NCBI GenBank assembly: GCA_036501025.1
Contig: DASYBB010000101.1
Span: 1 to 64,000, forward strand
From: DASUBV01 sp036501025
GTDB lineage: Bacteria > Actinomycetota > Actinomycetes > Streptosporangiales > Streptosporangiaceae
Direction: 5' to 3'
Length of the DNA: 64,000 bases
In this document: positions 52,472 to 62,132 of the stretch, piece by piece
How positions within the stretch are numbered: the stretch's first letter is position 1
Layout of the letters: the number at the start of each line of letters is the position of its first letter
The notes under the pieces: generated by a model
What the model saw: the letters and a program-made list of their open reading frames with translations, nothing else
The model's database searches: none
What the model was told of the DNA's origin: nothing
Program-made: the position numbers and the translations under genes

Positions 52472-53162
52472 CACCGTCCGGCGTGACCTGGACGCGCTGC
52501 TTCTTCTGCCGCCGCACCCAGCCGAGCTCGACGAACCGGGCCAGCAGGGCGCGGCCCAGGGCGCCCGAAAGATGCGGGCTCTCCTCCGTGGAGTCCGAGT
52601 GGTGCCGCACGGGTCGCCGGCTGGGCGGGACGACTACTCCCAGCTGCTCCAGAAAGGCACAGCCCTGAGCAGTGATCAGGTACCGGACCTCGCTGTCGGA
52701 GGTCCCGCCGGCCGGCTCGAGGTGGCCCCGCTCGACCATGGCCCGCATCATCTCTACGCCCAGCCGGCCGGCGATGTGGTCGTAGCAGACCCGGGCCTCC
52801 CGCCAGGCTCGGGCGCGCTGGCTCTGCTCGAGCGACCGGACGGGGAGGGCCGGCGCGAGCCGCTCCAGCGCCTCGATAAGGACGCCGACCTCAGGACCGG
52901 CCAGCCGGTAGTTGCGACGCCGGCCCGCGGCCTCGACCACGAGCAGGCCGCCCGCGGTGAGCTTGTGCAGATGGCTGCTCGCGGTGGCCGGGCTGACGCC
53001 CGCCTCCGCCGCCAGGCCGCTGGCCGGCAGAGCCCGGCCATCGCCCAGGGCGAGCAGCATCCGGCACCTGGCCGGATCGGCTACGAGCGCCCCGACCTGA
53101 GCCAGGTCCCGCCCGCCGGTCGCGGTCCGCAGTGGTGCCGGCTTTCCTGCGGTCGATGACAC
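52419..53162 (-). CDS. ArsR-family transcriptional regulator
   Basis: A 247-residue regulator with an N-terminal ArsR winged helix (VGALVADPARCRMLLALGDG, SGLAAEAGVSPATASSHLHKL, LLVVEAAGRRRNYRLAGPEV; residues about 22-92) and a long C-terminal helical region, a domain layout typical of the actinobacterial ArsR type. No metal-binding ELCVC motif is present, so a non-metal signal is expected. It converges with the PNPOx-fold gene and overlaps it by 53 bases. Confidence 0.83.
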   Translation of the reverse strand: MSSTAGKPAPLRTATGGRDLAQVGALVADPARCRMLLALGDGRALPASGLAAEAGVSPATASSHLHKLTAGGLLVVEAAGRRRNYRLAGPEVGVLIEALERLAPALPVRSLEQSQRARAWREARVCYDHIAGRLGVEMMRAMVERGHLEPAGGTSDSEVRYLITAQGCAFLEQLGVVVPPSRRPVRHHSDSTEESPHLSGALGRALLARFVELGWVRRQKKQRVQVTPDGVTGFAQELGIDLSRSCR

Positions 53163-53203
53163 ACACCGACCGTACCTTCCTGGCGCTGGTCCAGCTCAAG
53201 CGC

Positions 53204-54241
53204 CTAGTAGCCCTTGTCGCGTGAATACACATTCCGCAGGGGGCTTCCGTCCAGCCAGCGCCGTAGATTGTCGCAGAAGATGTCAGTGATGACGTCATTC
53301 TCTTGCTCGACCGTTGACGCTGAGTGCGGCGAGATGACTACGGTGGGCATATCCCAGAGCGGCGACTCCTTCGGCAGGGGCTCAGCTGCGGCTACATCGA
53401 GGAAGGCGCCGCCGAGCTGGCCGGAGGACAGGGCCGCGGTCATGGCATCCTCGTCGACCACCTGGCCGCGGGAGATGTTGACGAGAATGGCGCCCCGCGG
53501 CAGCAGCCCCAGTCGCCGGGCGCTGATCAGGCCCTGCGTCTCGGCGGTGAGCGGGCAGCACAGGATGAGGGCCTCAGCAGCCGGGAGGAGACTGTCCAGC
53601 TCGCTGATGCCTGCCACCCGGGCGGCGGTAACGCCCTCCGCGCGGCTGGCATCGCGGGCCACTCCCCACACCTCGGCGCCAACTGCGGTCAGCAGCGCGG
53701 CGACCTTGCGCCCCACCTGCCCGAGGCCAACGACGACGGCCCGACGGCCCGCGAGCTGACGCGCTGTGTATCGCTGCCAGCTGTGCTCGCGCTGCTGCCC
53801 GGCGAGGTAGGGCAGTTCCTTGGTGAAGTAGAGCACGCCGGTCAGGGCGAACTCGGCCAGGGGCGTGGCATGCACGCCGGCCGCCGTGGTGAACACGATG
53901 TCGCTGCGGTCCAGCCCGGTGCGCTCCATGAACTGGCCGATCCCCGAGCTGGTGGCCTGTACCCAGCGCAGCTGCGGGCAGTTCGTCGCCATGTCCGCCG
54001 GGGCGCGCCAGTCGAAATCGAAGCTGATATCGGCGGCCGCGAGCATGGCCGCCCACCTGTCATTCTGCTCGGCCGTGAGGTCGCGCGGCGGGCCGTGGTG
54101 GTCGGCCTGATAACGCGGCACCGGCAGCAGCTCCGGCGCGTTCAGCACCTCAATACGCGGATCAACGCCGGCGATCCGGCGGACGTGCTCCGCCTCGAGG
54201 GCGGATGCGATCAACACGCGGACGGCTCCAGGCTCGCTCAT
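53204..54241 (-). CDS. D-2-hydroxyacid dehydrogenase
   Basis: A 345-residue NAD-dependent enzyme. The NAD motif RRAVVVGLGQVGRKVA and the catalytic-domain block ILVNISRGQVVDEDAM are present, with the active-site Arg and Glu regions (CCPLTAETQGLI; DVAAAEPLPKESPLW) and the catalytic His in VVISPHSAS. It converts a D-2-hydroxy acid to a 2-keto acid or back. ATG 54241 is preferred because GAGGAG lies 6 bases upstream. It diverges from a GntR regulator and faces the transporter/aminotransferase operon. Confidence 0.88.
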   Translation of the reverse strand: MSEPGAVRVLIASALEAEHVRRIAGVDPRIEVLNAPELLPVPRYQADHHGPPRDLTAEQNDRWAAMLAAADISFDFDWRAPADMATNCPQLRWVQATSSGIGQFMERTGLDRSDIVFTTAAGVHATPLAEFALTGVLYFTKELPYLAGQQREHSWQRYTARQLAGRRAVVVGLGQVGRKVAALLTAVGAEVWGVARDASRAEGVTAARVAGISELDSLLPAAEALILCCPLTAETQGLISARRLGLLPRGAILVNISRGQVVDEDAMTAALSSGQLGGAFLDVAAAEPLPKESPLWDMPTVVISPHSASTVEQENDVITDIFCDNLRRWLDGSPLRNVYSRDKGY

Positions 54242-54396
54242 GTGGCTCCTCACCATGCGGGACCCGGCTCTTCAGCCGGGCCGGTTGACTCCGAAATATG
54301 GACCTATCTCCCCATAGGGGACTCGCCTCAGAAACTGCAGGCGGGGCCTGCTGCGTGACCTCGTTCCATCTGACGGATATTTCCCCAGCTAACGGG

Positions 54397-54415
54397 CTTG
54401 TGCTGACATAACAAG
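54397..54415. promoter_or_regulatory. candidate GntR operator
   Basis: CTTGT and ACAAG flank a 9-base centre, placed 18 bases upstream of the GntR gene start and in the divergent region with the hydroxyacid dehydrogenase. FCD-type GntR proteins bind short dyads in such places. Confidence 0.35.
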
Positions 54416-54433
54416 ATCAGCTAGCTTCCATGT

Positions 54434-55135
54434 ATGCAAGATGATTGTCAACAAGCCGACGGTTCACGATGGCCGTCGATCAGGCGACGAAGCCTGGCTG
54501 ACGAGGTCACCGACCAGCTCCGCGATGTCATCTTGACCGGCGGCCTTCAGCCGGCTGATCACGTGGGCGAGGTGGAGATCTCGCAGCGGCTGCGTGTCAG
54601 CCGCGGCCCGGTGCGCGAGGCCCTGGTCCGGCTTGAGCAGGAAGGACTGGTCAGCAGCGAGCTGCACCGGGGGGCCACGGTCGTGGACTTCGCCCGGGCG
54701 GATATCGCGCAACTCGCGACGCTGCGGGTCGCGCTCGAAGAACTGGCCATGTCCGAGGCGGCGCGCAACGCAACAGACGCTGACCTGGCCAAACTCGACG
54801 ACGTGGTCGAGCGGATGCGCTCCGTACGGACAACCGACGCCGAGATCTCGCTGGTGCGGCTGGACGTCGAGTTCCACGATCTCGTCTACCAGACGGCTCG
54901 CCATGACCGGCTGTACGCGGCATGGGCCACGATCCGCTCTCAGGTAACACTGTCGCTGCTGCGCCGCCGGGTCCTCAACCAGGATTACGCCGCTCTCGTC
55001 GTCGATGAGCACGCGGCGCTGGCCAGCACGCTGGCCAGCCGGGACGCAGCACAGGCCAGGAGCGAGGCGACGGTGCACGTCCAGGGCGCCTACACCCGAC
55101 TCCTCGCCGCGTACGACGGCAAGGGCTTCAAGTAG
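54434..55135 (+). CDS. GntR/FCD-family transcriptional regulator
   Basis: A 233-residue regulator. GntR winged helix: LADEVTDQLRDVILTGGLQPADHVGEVEISQRLRVSRGPVREALVRLEQEGLV (residues about 21-73). The helical FCD effector domain follows, with LDVEFHDLVYQTARHDRL (the metal/ligand His) and VDEHAALASTLASRD. FCD regulators sense organic acids or amino-acid derivatives, which fits the flanking hydroxyacid dehydrogenase and aminotransferase. Confidence 0.88.
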   Translation: MQDDCQQADGSRWPSIRRRSLADEVTDQLRDVILTGGLQPADHVGEVEISQRLRVSRGPVREALVRLEQEGLVSSELHRGATVVDFARADIAQLATLRVALEELAMSEAARNATDADLAKLDDVVERMRSVRTTDAEISLVRLDVEFHDLVYQTARHDRLYAAWATIRSQVTLSLLRRRVLNQDYAALVVDEHAALASTLASRDAAQARSEATVHVQGAYTRLLAAYDGKGFK

Positions 55136-55227
55136 CCGTCGAATAACCCATCGGCTCGCAACGCGGCTCCCCTGTCCGGGGACCGCGCTCTGCGAGCATC
55201 CGTCCGCTCAACCGTTTCGGTGGTCTC

Positions 55228-56841
55228 ATGTCACGAATACTTAGAAATGCCAGCATCGCCGCCAGCGTGGTCGCGCTGCTCGGCACCGCTGCCGCCTGCG
55301 GCTCCTCGGGGTCAGGCTCCAGTTCGGGGGCAGCCTCCTCGTCGGGCCAGACCCTGGTCGTCAACAGCGCTTTCGTATTTACCACCAAGGATGCCGACCC
55401 CGCCCGCGGCGGCGTCGACTTCAGCGCGGTGCCCATCTTCCACGCGATGTACGACACGCTCGTGACGTTCGCCAACGGCGACTACACCAAGCCGGTCCCC
55501 TCGCTGGCATCCAGCTATACCGCCACGGCCAATGACACGACGTTCACCTTCACGCTTCGCAGCGGCGTGAAATTCTCCAACGGAGATCCGGTCACCTCGG
55601 CCGACGTGGTCTTCTCGCTGCTGCGCCTTGAGTACCTCGAGGACACGCCGTCGTACCTGATGGCGGGAGTGACGTCGGTCACCGCCCCGTCCGCTTCCAC
55701 CGTCGTCATCAAGACCGCCGCGCCCGACCCGGCGCTGCCGTACGTGCTGACGAACCCGGCGATGGGAATCACGGACGCCAAGGTCGTGAAGGCTCACGGC
55801 GGAACTGACGCGCCCGATGCCGCCAAGACCGACAGCGCAACCAGCTTCCTGGACACCACCTCGGTCGGCACCGGCCCGTATGTGCTGAAGACCTTCAGCG
55901 CATCAGCGCAGGTGGTCCTGACCGCCAATCCGCATTACTGGGGACCGGACACGCCCCACTTCAAGACGGTTGTCTACGCCGCGGTCGACCCGTCCACCCA
56001 GGCGCTCGACATTCAGCGCGGCACCAATCAGGTCGCGCTGGACATCCCGACGACCCAGGCCTCGGGCATGAAGAGCCAGCACGGGCTGTCGGTTCAGCTG
56101 TTCAGCTCGCCCATCTCTTACTTCCTGTTCGTCAGCGACAAGGCCGCGACCTCGTCGGTCACGGCTAACCCCGACATCCAGAACGCGATCCGCTACGGGC
56201 TGGACTACCCCGGCCTGGTGTCGCTGGCCGGACCGGGCAGCGTGCGGGCCGCGGGCATCGTTCCGCCGGGCTTCCTCGGGGCGCTGTCGGACTCCGACGC
56301 GATCCAGACTGATCTGGCCAAGGCCCGCCAGTACGTGAAGGCCAGCCATATTTCGGATCCGAAGATCCAGCTCGCCTACACCACGGGCACCACGGCCACG
56401 GCGCAGACCTTGGCCAGCCGGATTCAGTCAAGCCTGGCCAAGATCGGCATCACGGTGACGCTCGATCCCCAGTCGTCCATCGTCGGCGTCCAGAACTACC
56501 GCGGCGGCAAGGACCAGATGGGCCTGTTCAACTGGGCGCCCGACTACCCCGACCCGAATGACTACCTGGCCTTCGTCCCGGGCGGGACGGTGGGGCTCCG
56601 GGCCGGCTGGCCGGCGTCCGCCAGCTCGGCCCTCGCCAGCCAGGCCACCCAGGCCGGGAACACGACCGATCAGGCGCTGCGCGGCACGCGGTTCGTCGCG
56701 CTCCAGAAGGCGCTGAACCTCGAGTCGCCCATCTACCCGCTGGTGTTCCCCGGCGAGTCGATCGTCACCACGTCGAACCTGACTGGAGCGCAGTTCAGTT
56801 CCGTCTGGTACCTCGACTTCAGCCAGATTAAGAGCAAGTGA
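55228..56841 (+). CDS. second peptide-type ABC importer substrate-binding lipoprotein
   Basis: A 537-residue SBP_bac_5 protein. The signal peptide ends in lipobox LLGTAAAC followed by a Ser/Gly linker. It shows FTLRSGVKFSNGDPVTSADVVFSLLR, TSVGTGPYVLKTF, LTANPHYWG and FNWAPDYPDPNDY. It shares little with the one at 24909, so the ligand is probably different. Its TGA overlaps the GTG of the next gene. Confidence 0.87.
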   Translation: MSRILRNASIAASVVALLGTAAACGSSGSGSSSGAASSSGQTLVVNSAFVFTTKDADPARGGVDFSAVPIFHAMYDTLVTFANGDYTKPVPSLASSYTATANDTTFTFTLRSGVKFSNGDPVTSADVVFSLLRLEYLEDTPSYLMAGVTSVTAPSASTVVIKTAAPDPALPYVLTNPAMGITDAKVVKAHGGTDAPDAAKTDSATSFLDTTSVGTGPYVLKTFSASAQVVLTANPHYWGPDTPHFKTVVYAAVDPSTQALDIQRGTNQVALDIPTTQASGMKSQHGLSVQLFSSPISYFLFVSDKAATSSVTANPDIQNAIRYGLDYPGLVSLAGPGSVRAAGIVPPGFLGALSDSDAIQTDLAKARQYVKASHISDPKIQLAYTTGTTATAQTLASRIQSSLAKIGITVTLDPQSSIVGVQNYRGGKDQMGLFNWAPDYPDPNDYLAFVPGGTVGLRAGWPASASSALASQATQAGNTTDQALRGTRFVALQKALNLESPIYPLVFPGESIVTTSNLTGAQFSSVWYLDFSQIKSK

Positions 56842-57908
56842 CACTTGCCGTTCGCGGGGCCCGGGTCCTCAAGAGGACCCGGGCCCGGCACCCGGTCTCT
56901 GTCTTCGTCCTGCGCCGGCTGCTGGCGCTGGCCGGGCTGGCGATCGGGATCAGCCTGGTGTCGTTCACGCTCACCCAGCTCGTGCCCGGCGATCCGGCCA
57001 TCGCCAACCTGGGGCAGCAGGCGGGCAACAATCCGGCCGCCGTCCGCGCCTTCGACGTGAAGTACGGGCTCGACAAGCCCCTGCCGGAGCAGTACCTGAT
57101 CTACGTGGGCCGCCTGGCGCACGGGGACCTCGGCGTCTCGGAGCAGACCGAGCGGCCAGTCCTCACCGACCTGGGCTCCTACGCCCCGGCGACGGCCGAG
57201 CTGGCCCTCACGGCCATGTTCATCGCGATCGTCGCCGGCGTTACCCTCGGCATGCTCGCCGCGCTGCGCCGGGACGGATGGCTGGACCAGACCGTGCGCA
57301 TCTTCACCCTCATCGGCGTGTCCGTGCCAATTTTCTGGCTTGCCCTGCTGGCGCTGTACGTGTGTTACCTCCGGCTGGGCATCCTGCCCGGCGTCGGCCG
57401 GCTGAACGCGGCCGCCGTCGCCCCTCCCCATGTCACCGGCTTCTACACCATCGACAGCCTGCTCGCCGGCCAGTGGTCGACGTTCACCGACGCGCTGTCG
57501 CACCTGATCCTGCCCGCCCTCGTGCTGGCGGCGCCCGTGACCAGCCTGATCACCAGGTTCACCCGCGCCGCGGTGCTGGAGGTGCTCAGCAACGACTACG
57601 TGCAGGCGGCCAGGGCCAAGGGCCTGCCGCCGCGTACCGTTCTCCCCCGGCACGTGCTGCGAGCGGCCCTGCCCTCCGTCATCACCGTGGCGGGGCTAGC
57701 TCTGGCCAACGTCCTGACGGGCACCGTCCTGGTCGAGCAGATCTTCTCGTGGCCCGGCATCGGCCAGTACGCCTACAACAGCGCGACCAACCTTGACCTG
57801 CCCGCCATCATGGGAGTGACGCTCTTCGTGGCCATTGTCTACACCCTCACGAACCTGGTCGTCGACGTGCTGTACACCGTCATTGACCCGCGGGTGCGCC
57901 TGTCATGA
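56838..57908 (+). CDS. second importer permease, DppB-type
   Basis: A 356-residue permease: FVLRRLLALAGLAIGISLVSFTLTQLVPGDPAIANLG start, KYGLDKPLPEQYLIYVGRLAHGDLGVS, and the cytoplasmic coupling loop around LEVLSNDYVQAARAKGLPPRTVLPRHVLRAALP. It starts with GTG overlapping the previous stop (GTGA) and ends ATGA-overlapped with the next gene. Confidence 0.88.
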   Translation: MTLAVRGARVLKRTRARHPVSVFVLRRLLALAGLAIGISLVSFTLTQLVPGDPAIANLGQQAGNNPAAVRAFDVKYGLDKPLPEQYLIYVGRLAHGDLGVSEQTERPVLTDLGSYAPATAELALTAMFIAIVAGVTLGMLAALRRDGWLDQTVRIFTLIGVSVPIFWLALLALYVCYLRLGILPGVGRLNAAAVAPPHVTGFYTIDSLLAGQWSTFTDALSHLILPALVLAAPVTSLITRFTRAAVLEVLSNDYVQAARAKGLPPRTVLPRHVLRAALPSVITVAGLALANVLTGTVLVEQIFSWPGIGQYAYNSATNLDLPAIMGVTLFVAIVYTLTNLVVDVLYTVIDPRVRLS

Positions 57909-58807
57909 CGGCGGTGCAGGCACCAGGCCGGCGACTGCCCGTCCTGCGGCGCCCCCGGGTACCGCAGCGGTGGCGCAAGCCGCTCCTGGTCACCGGTGCC
58001 GTCATCATCGGGCTGTGGGTGATCATCGCGATCCTGTCGCCGTGGCTCACTCCGGACAGCCCGCTGGCCCAGGGCTCCCAGCTGCTGATGCCGCCGTCGG
58101 CGCACCACTTGTTCGGCACGGACGAGAACGGCCGCGACGTCCTCAGCCGCGTCATCGCCGGCGCGCGGGTATCGCTCCCGCTGGGCACCCTGCTGGTCAT
58201 CCTGGAGCTCGTCATCGGCGGCACCCTCGGCGCGCTGGCGGGGTACTTCGGCGGCTGGGTCGACGAGGTCATCATGCGCCTCACCGACCTCGTATTCGCG
58301 TTCCCGACCATCCTGCTGGCCATGGTCGTCGTCGCCGCCCTCGGCCCCGGCCTGACGCACTCGGTGATCGCGGTGGCGGCGGTGGGCTGGCCGGTGCAGG
58401 CCCGGGTCGTCCGCAGCCTGGTCCGCACGACGATGCAGGCCGACTATGTGGCAGTCAGCCGGCTGCTGGGATCATCCTCCGCCCGTGCGCTGCGCCTGGA
58501 CGTCGTGCGCAACGTTCTTGGTCCGGTCGTGGTCCTGGCCACGCTCGGCATCGGGAACGCCATCCTGCTCCTGGCCGGGCTGTCCTTCCTCGGGCTGGGC
58601 GCCCGGCCGCCCACGGCCGAATGGGGGTCGATGATCGCCTCCGGCTCGCTGAACTTCCAGGACTGGTGGCTGGCCACCTTCCCCGGCCTGGCCATCCTCA
58701 CCGTGGTCGCCGGGTTCAACTTCCTGGGCGACGGCCTGCGGGACGCGCTGGACCCGCGCTCCTTCCTGGACGAGGCGCTCCCCGGCGGCCGGGCGGTGGA
58801 GACGTGA
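57905..58807 (+). CDS. second importer permease, DppC-type
   Basis: A 300-residue permease with HHLFGTDENGRDVLSRVIAGARVSLPLGTL, AGYFGGWVDEVIMRLTDLVFAFPTILLAMVV and the coupling loop QADYVAVSRLLGSSSARALRLDVVRNVLGP. The late block ILLLAGLSFLGLGARPPTAEWGSMI is typical of DppC. It partners the DppB-type protein and is not fused to an ATPase, unlike in the first importer. Confidence 0.88.
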   Translation: MTAVQAPGRRLPVLRRPRVPQRWRKPLLVTGAVIIGLWVIIAILSPWLTPDSPLAQGSQLLMPPSAHHLFGTDENGRDVLSRVIAGARVSLPLGTLLVILELVIGGTLGALAGYFGGWVDEVIMRLTDLVFAFPTILLAMVVVAALGPGLTHSVIAVAAVGWPVQARVVRSLVRTTMQADYVAVSRLLGSSSARALRLDVVRNVLGPVVVLATLGIGNAILLLAGLSFLGLGARPPTAEWGSMIASGSLNFQDWWLATFPGLAILTVVAGFNFLGDGLRDALDPRSFLDEALPGGRAVET

Positions 58808-59778
58808 CCGCAGTGCTGGAAGTGCGTGGCCTCGGTGTCACCGCCGGCCCTGAGACGGCCCCCGTCACCATCGTCGAGGACGTCAGCTTCACCGTCGACC
58901 GCGGTGAGGTCCTCGGCCTGGCCGGGGAGAGCGGCAGCGGCAAGACCATGACCGCTCACGCCATCATGGGAATCCTCCCGCGCGAGGCCCGCGCCACCGG
59001 CGAGGTCTGGTTCGGGGGCGAGAATGTGCTCAAGCTGCGCGGGCCGTCCCTCCGGCGGGTGCAGGGGCGCCGCATCGCGGTCGTCTTCCAGGACCCGGGC
59101 TCCGCGCTGCACCCCATGCTGACCGTTGGCCGCCAGCTCACCGAGCACATGTGCTACCACCTGGGCATCAGCCGCCGGGAAGCCTCCCGGCGGGCCCTGG
59201 AACTCCTCGGCCAGGTCCGCATCCCCAACCCGAGGAACGCGATGCGGACCTACCCGCACCACTTCAGCGGCGGGATGCGCCAGCGGATCCAGATCGCGAT
59301 CGCCCTGGCCTGCGAGCCGGACGTGCTCATCGCTGACGAGCCCACCACGGCCCTGGACGTCACCATCCAGGCCGGGGTGCTCCGCCTGATCAGCGGGCTC
59401 TGCCGGGACCGCGGCCTGACCGTACTCCTGATCACCCACGACCTCGGAGTGCTCTCCTCGCTCGCCGACCGGGTGGCCGTGATGTACGGAGGACGGGTCG
59501 TCGAGTCCAGCCCGACACCGGAGCTGATAGCGGCCAGCCGGCATCCCTATACCCAGGCGCTGCTGTCCTCCCTGCCTCATCCCGATACCGGCGACGGCCT
59601 CGTGCCCATCCGCGGCACGGCCCCGAGCGCCGCGGCCCGGCCCCGCGGATGCGCCTTCCACCCGCGCTGCGGTTTCGCGGTGGAAACCTGTGCCACCGAC
59701 GCCCCGGTGCTCGCCCCAGCCGGTCCCAGGCACGACTTTGCCTGCCCGGTCGACCCATTTGGCGGGAGCAGCCAATGA
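58804..59778 (+). CDS. second importer ATPase, DppD-type
   Basis: A 324-residue ATPase: Walker A GESGSGKTMTAHAIMG, signature FSGGMRQRIQIAIALA, Walker B LIADEPTTALD, switch His LLITHDLG, and cysteine-containing C-terminal block RGCAFHPRCGFAVETC. GTG 58804 overlaps the preceding stop as GTGA. Confidence 0.88.
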   Translation: MTAVLEVRGLGVTAGPETAPVTIVEDVSFTVDRGEVLGLAGESGSGKTMTAHAIMGILPREARATGEVWFGGENVLKLRGPSLRRVQGRRIAVVFQDPGSALHPMLTVGRQLTEHMCYHLGISRREASRRALELLGQVRIPNPRNAMRTYPHHFSGGMRQRIQIAIALACEPDVLIADEPTTALDVTIQAGVLRLISGLCRDRGLTVLLITHDLGVLSSLADRVAVMYGGRVVESSPTPELIAASRHPYTQALLSSLPHPDTGDGLVPIRGTAPSAAARPRGCAFHPRCGFAVETCATDAPVLAPAGPRHDFACPVDPFGGSSQ

Positions 59779-60761
59779 GCGTGCTGGACCTGATCGATGT
59801 CGAGGTCACCTACGAGCGGTCCGACGGATCACCCGTCCGGGCCGTGGCGGGGGTCAGCCTGTCCGTCGACGCGGGCGAGATCGTCGGCCTCGTGGGCGAG
59901 ACCGGATGCGGCAAGTCATCGCTGGCCCGCGCGGCATGCGGCCTGCTCCCGGTCTCCGCCGGCGCCGTCCAGTTCGAGGGACGCCCCGTGCGCCCGGTCC
60001 GGCAGCGCGAACGGGCCGCCGAGGACATTGGCCTGCAGATGGTGTTCCAGAACCCGTACGGCTCGCTCAACCCGCGCCGCCGGGTCGGCGACCAGATCGC
60101 CGACGGCCTGCGGCGGGCGCGGCCGGCCGCCGGGCCTGCCCCGACCGTTGACGGCCTCCTCAGCCGGGTCGGCCTGGGCCCGGACACGGCCCGGCGGTTT
60201 CCCTACCAGCTAAGCGGCGGCCAGCGACAGCGCATCGCCCTGGCCCGCGCCCTGGCCGCCCGGCCGTCCGTGATCGTGCTCGATGAGCCCTTGTCCGCCC
60301 TGGATGTGTCCGTGCAGGCCCAGGTGGCCAACCTGCTCCGGGAACTGGCCCGCGACCTGGGGGTGGGCATGCTGCTCATCTCCCACGACCTGGCCATCGT
60401 CCGCCAGATCGCAGCCCGGACAGCCGTGATGTACCTGGGCCGCGTGGTGGAGACGGCGCCCACTGCCGGGCTCTGGTCGGAACCCGCGCACCCCTACAGC
60501 GCGGCCCTGATCGGAGCGATCCCGACGGTGAACTCCGTCGGCCAGCTCCCTGCGGCGCTCAGCGGCGAGGTACCGGATCCGGCCAGCCCGCCGCCGGGCT
60601 GCCGGTTCCATCCCCGGTGCCCGGAGGTCATGGACCGGTGCCGGTCCGAGGACCCCGTCGCGTTCCGCCCGCAAGCGGACCGGATCGTCGCCTGCTGGCT
60701 GGCCGAAGACTCGAGCACGCTCGCGCCGGACAGCGCCCGGACCTCCGAGCACCCGCAGTAA
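59775..60761 (+). CDS. second importer ATPase, DppF-type
   Basis: A 328-residue ATPase: Walker A GETGCGKSS, LSGGQRQRIALARAL, Walker B VIVLDEPLSALDVS, LLISHDLA, and the C-terminal Cys block PGCRFHPRCPEVMDRC. ATG 59775 overlaps the preceding stop (ATGA). It completes a classical five-component Opp/Dpp importer. Confidence 0.88.
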   Translation: MSVLDLIDVEVTYERSDGSPVRAVAGVSLSVDAGEIVGLVGETGCGKSSLARAACGLLPVSAGAVQFEGRPVRPVRQRERAAEDIGLQMVFQNPYGSLNPRRRVGDQIADGLRRARPAAGPAPTVDGLLSRVGLGPDTARRFPYQLSGGQRQRIALARALAARPSVIVLDEPLSALDVSVQAQVANLLRELARDLGVGMLLISHDLAIVRQIAARTAVMYLGRVVETAPTAGLWSEPAHPYSAALIGAIPTVNSVGQLPAALSGEVPDPASPPPGCRFHPRCPEVMDRCRSEDPVAFRPQADRIVACWLAEDSSTLAPDSARTSEHPQ

Positions 60762-60846
60762 AACCTGGCGCCGGGCGCTCAGCCGGCGCTGCGAGAACGA
60801 CTTCCACGACGAGCTCCGTGCTCACGAAACTGCAGGAGACATCAGC

Positions 60847-62079
60847 ATGAGCGTGCCCTCCCGTGCCGCTGCGTCGCGCCGGGTACAGCGAACGTACCTG
60901 CCCGAACGCGCTGAGCAGATCGGCATGTCGGTCCGCGCGGCGGACCGCTCGCTGCACCTCGACGGCGGCGGCCACGGCCTCCTCGACACGACCCACTTCG
61001 ACACGGTCCGGTTCCCCCCGCCGGACTGGGCCGCCGCCGCCTTCGCCGCCGCCGCGGCCGACGGGCGGCTCGCCTACACGCCCTACCGCGGTCACCCTGA
61101 CGTGCTCAGCCAGCTCGCCGCGACGCTCAGCCCGGTGCTCGGGATCCCGCTGAGCGGCCCGGACAATCTCATGGTGACGCCCGGCACTCAGGCCAGCCTG
61201 TTCGCCATCCTGGCGGCGCTCGTCGACGAGGGAGACCTGGTCGTCGTCGCGGATCCTGACTACCTCTTCGGCGAGCGGATCCTGGCCTTCCTCGGTGCCC
61301 GGGTCCGCCGGATCGGCGTCGTGCGCGGCCAGGGCGGCGCTGATCTCGACCTCGACGCCCTCGAGCGGGCATGCGCCGAGCGTCCCCGGCTGCTGCTCTT
61401 CTCCAACCCGAGCAACCCGCTCGGCGTGGTGTACAGCAGCGAGACGCTGAGCCGGGTCGCCGAGCTGGCCGGGCGATGGGACTTCCGCGTGGTGGTGGAC
61501 TCGCTCTACTGCCGCCTGGTCTACGGCGGGGCGCCCTTCCAGCACCTGGCGGCCCTGCCGGGCATGCGCGACCGGTGCGTCACGCTGCTCGGGCCGTCGA
61601 AGACAGAGTCAATGAGCGGTTACCGGGTCGGCGTGACGTGCGGGCCGGCCGACATTCTCGAGGCGGCCGAGCCCGTGGTGGCCGCCATGTCGCTGCGCGC
61701 GCCCGCGTATGCCCAGCAGCTGCTGCGTCGCTGGTGGGTCGACGACCTGGACTTCGTGGCGACCCGGGTCGGCGAGCTCCGTGCCATTCATGACCTCACG
61801 CTGGAGTGGCTGCACAAGGTCCCGTACCTGAAGGCCGGCCCGGCCCAGGCCACGGCGTACCTGTTTCCGGACGTGTCGGCGCTGGCGCTGCCCGACCAGG
61901 TCGTCGCGGCCAGGCTGCAGGAGGGAGCCGGCGTGATCGTGAGCCCCGGGTACCAGTTCGGTCCCGGCGGGGTCGGGCACTTCCGCACCTGCTACGCGCG
62001 GGACGAGACCGAATGGCGCGACGCACTCGAGAAGATGGTGGCCGTCCTGCTCGAGCTGGGTAAGGAGCAGGACGTATAA
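60847..62079 (+). CDS. PLP-dependent aminotransferase, class I/II
   Basis: A 410-residue fold-type I aminotransferase. Features: YTPYRGHPDVLSQLAATLSP, VTPGTQASLFAILAALVDEGD, LLLFSNPSNPLGVVYS (the NPxNP block), VVVDSLYCRLVYGG (PLP-ring Asp and Tyr), internal aldimine Lys252 in GPSKTESMSGYRVG and the late FGPGGVGHFRTCYA with substrate-carboxylate Arg. It would deaminate an amino acid released from the imported compound; with the nearby D-hydroxyacid dehydrogenase this gives amino acid to keto acid to hydroxy acid. CAGGAG lies 9 bases before ATG 60847. Confidence 0.88.
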   Translation: MSVPSRAAASRRVQRTYLPERAEQIGMSVRAADRSLHLDGGGHGLLDTTHFDTVRFPPPDWAAAAFAAAAADGRLAYTPYRGHPDVLSQLAATLSPVLGIPLSGPDNLMVTPGTQASLFAILAALVDEGDLVVVADPDYLFGERILAFLGARVRRIGVVRGQGGADLDLDALERACAERPRLLLFSNPSNPLGVVYSSETLSRVAELAGRWDFRVVVDSLYCRLVYGGAPFQHLAALPGMRDRCVTLLGPSKTESMSGYRVGVTCGPADILEAAEPVVAAMSLRAPAYAQQLLRRWWVDDLDFVATRVGELRAIHDLTLEWLHKVPYLKAGPAQATAYLFPDVSALALPDQVVAARLQEGAGVIVSPGYQFGPGGVGHFRTCYARDETEWRDALEKMVAVLLELGKEQDV

Positions 62080-62132
62080 CGTCGCCAGGCCGCTGCCAGG
62101 CGCGTAGCGGCCGTCCCGCCCGCCAGCGGCAG

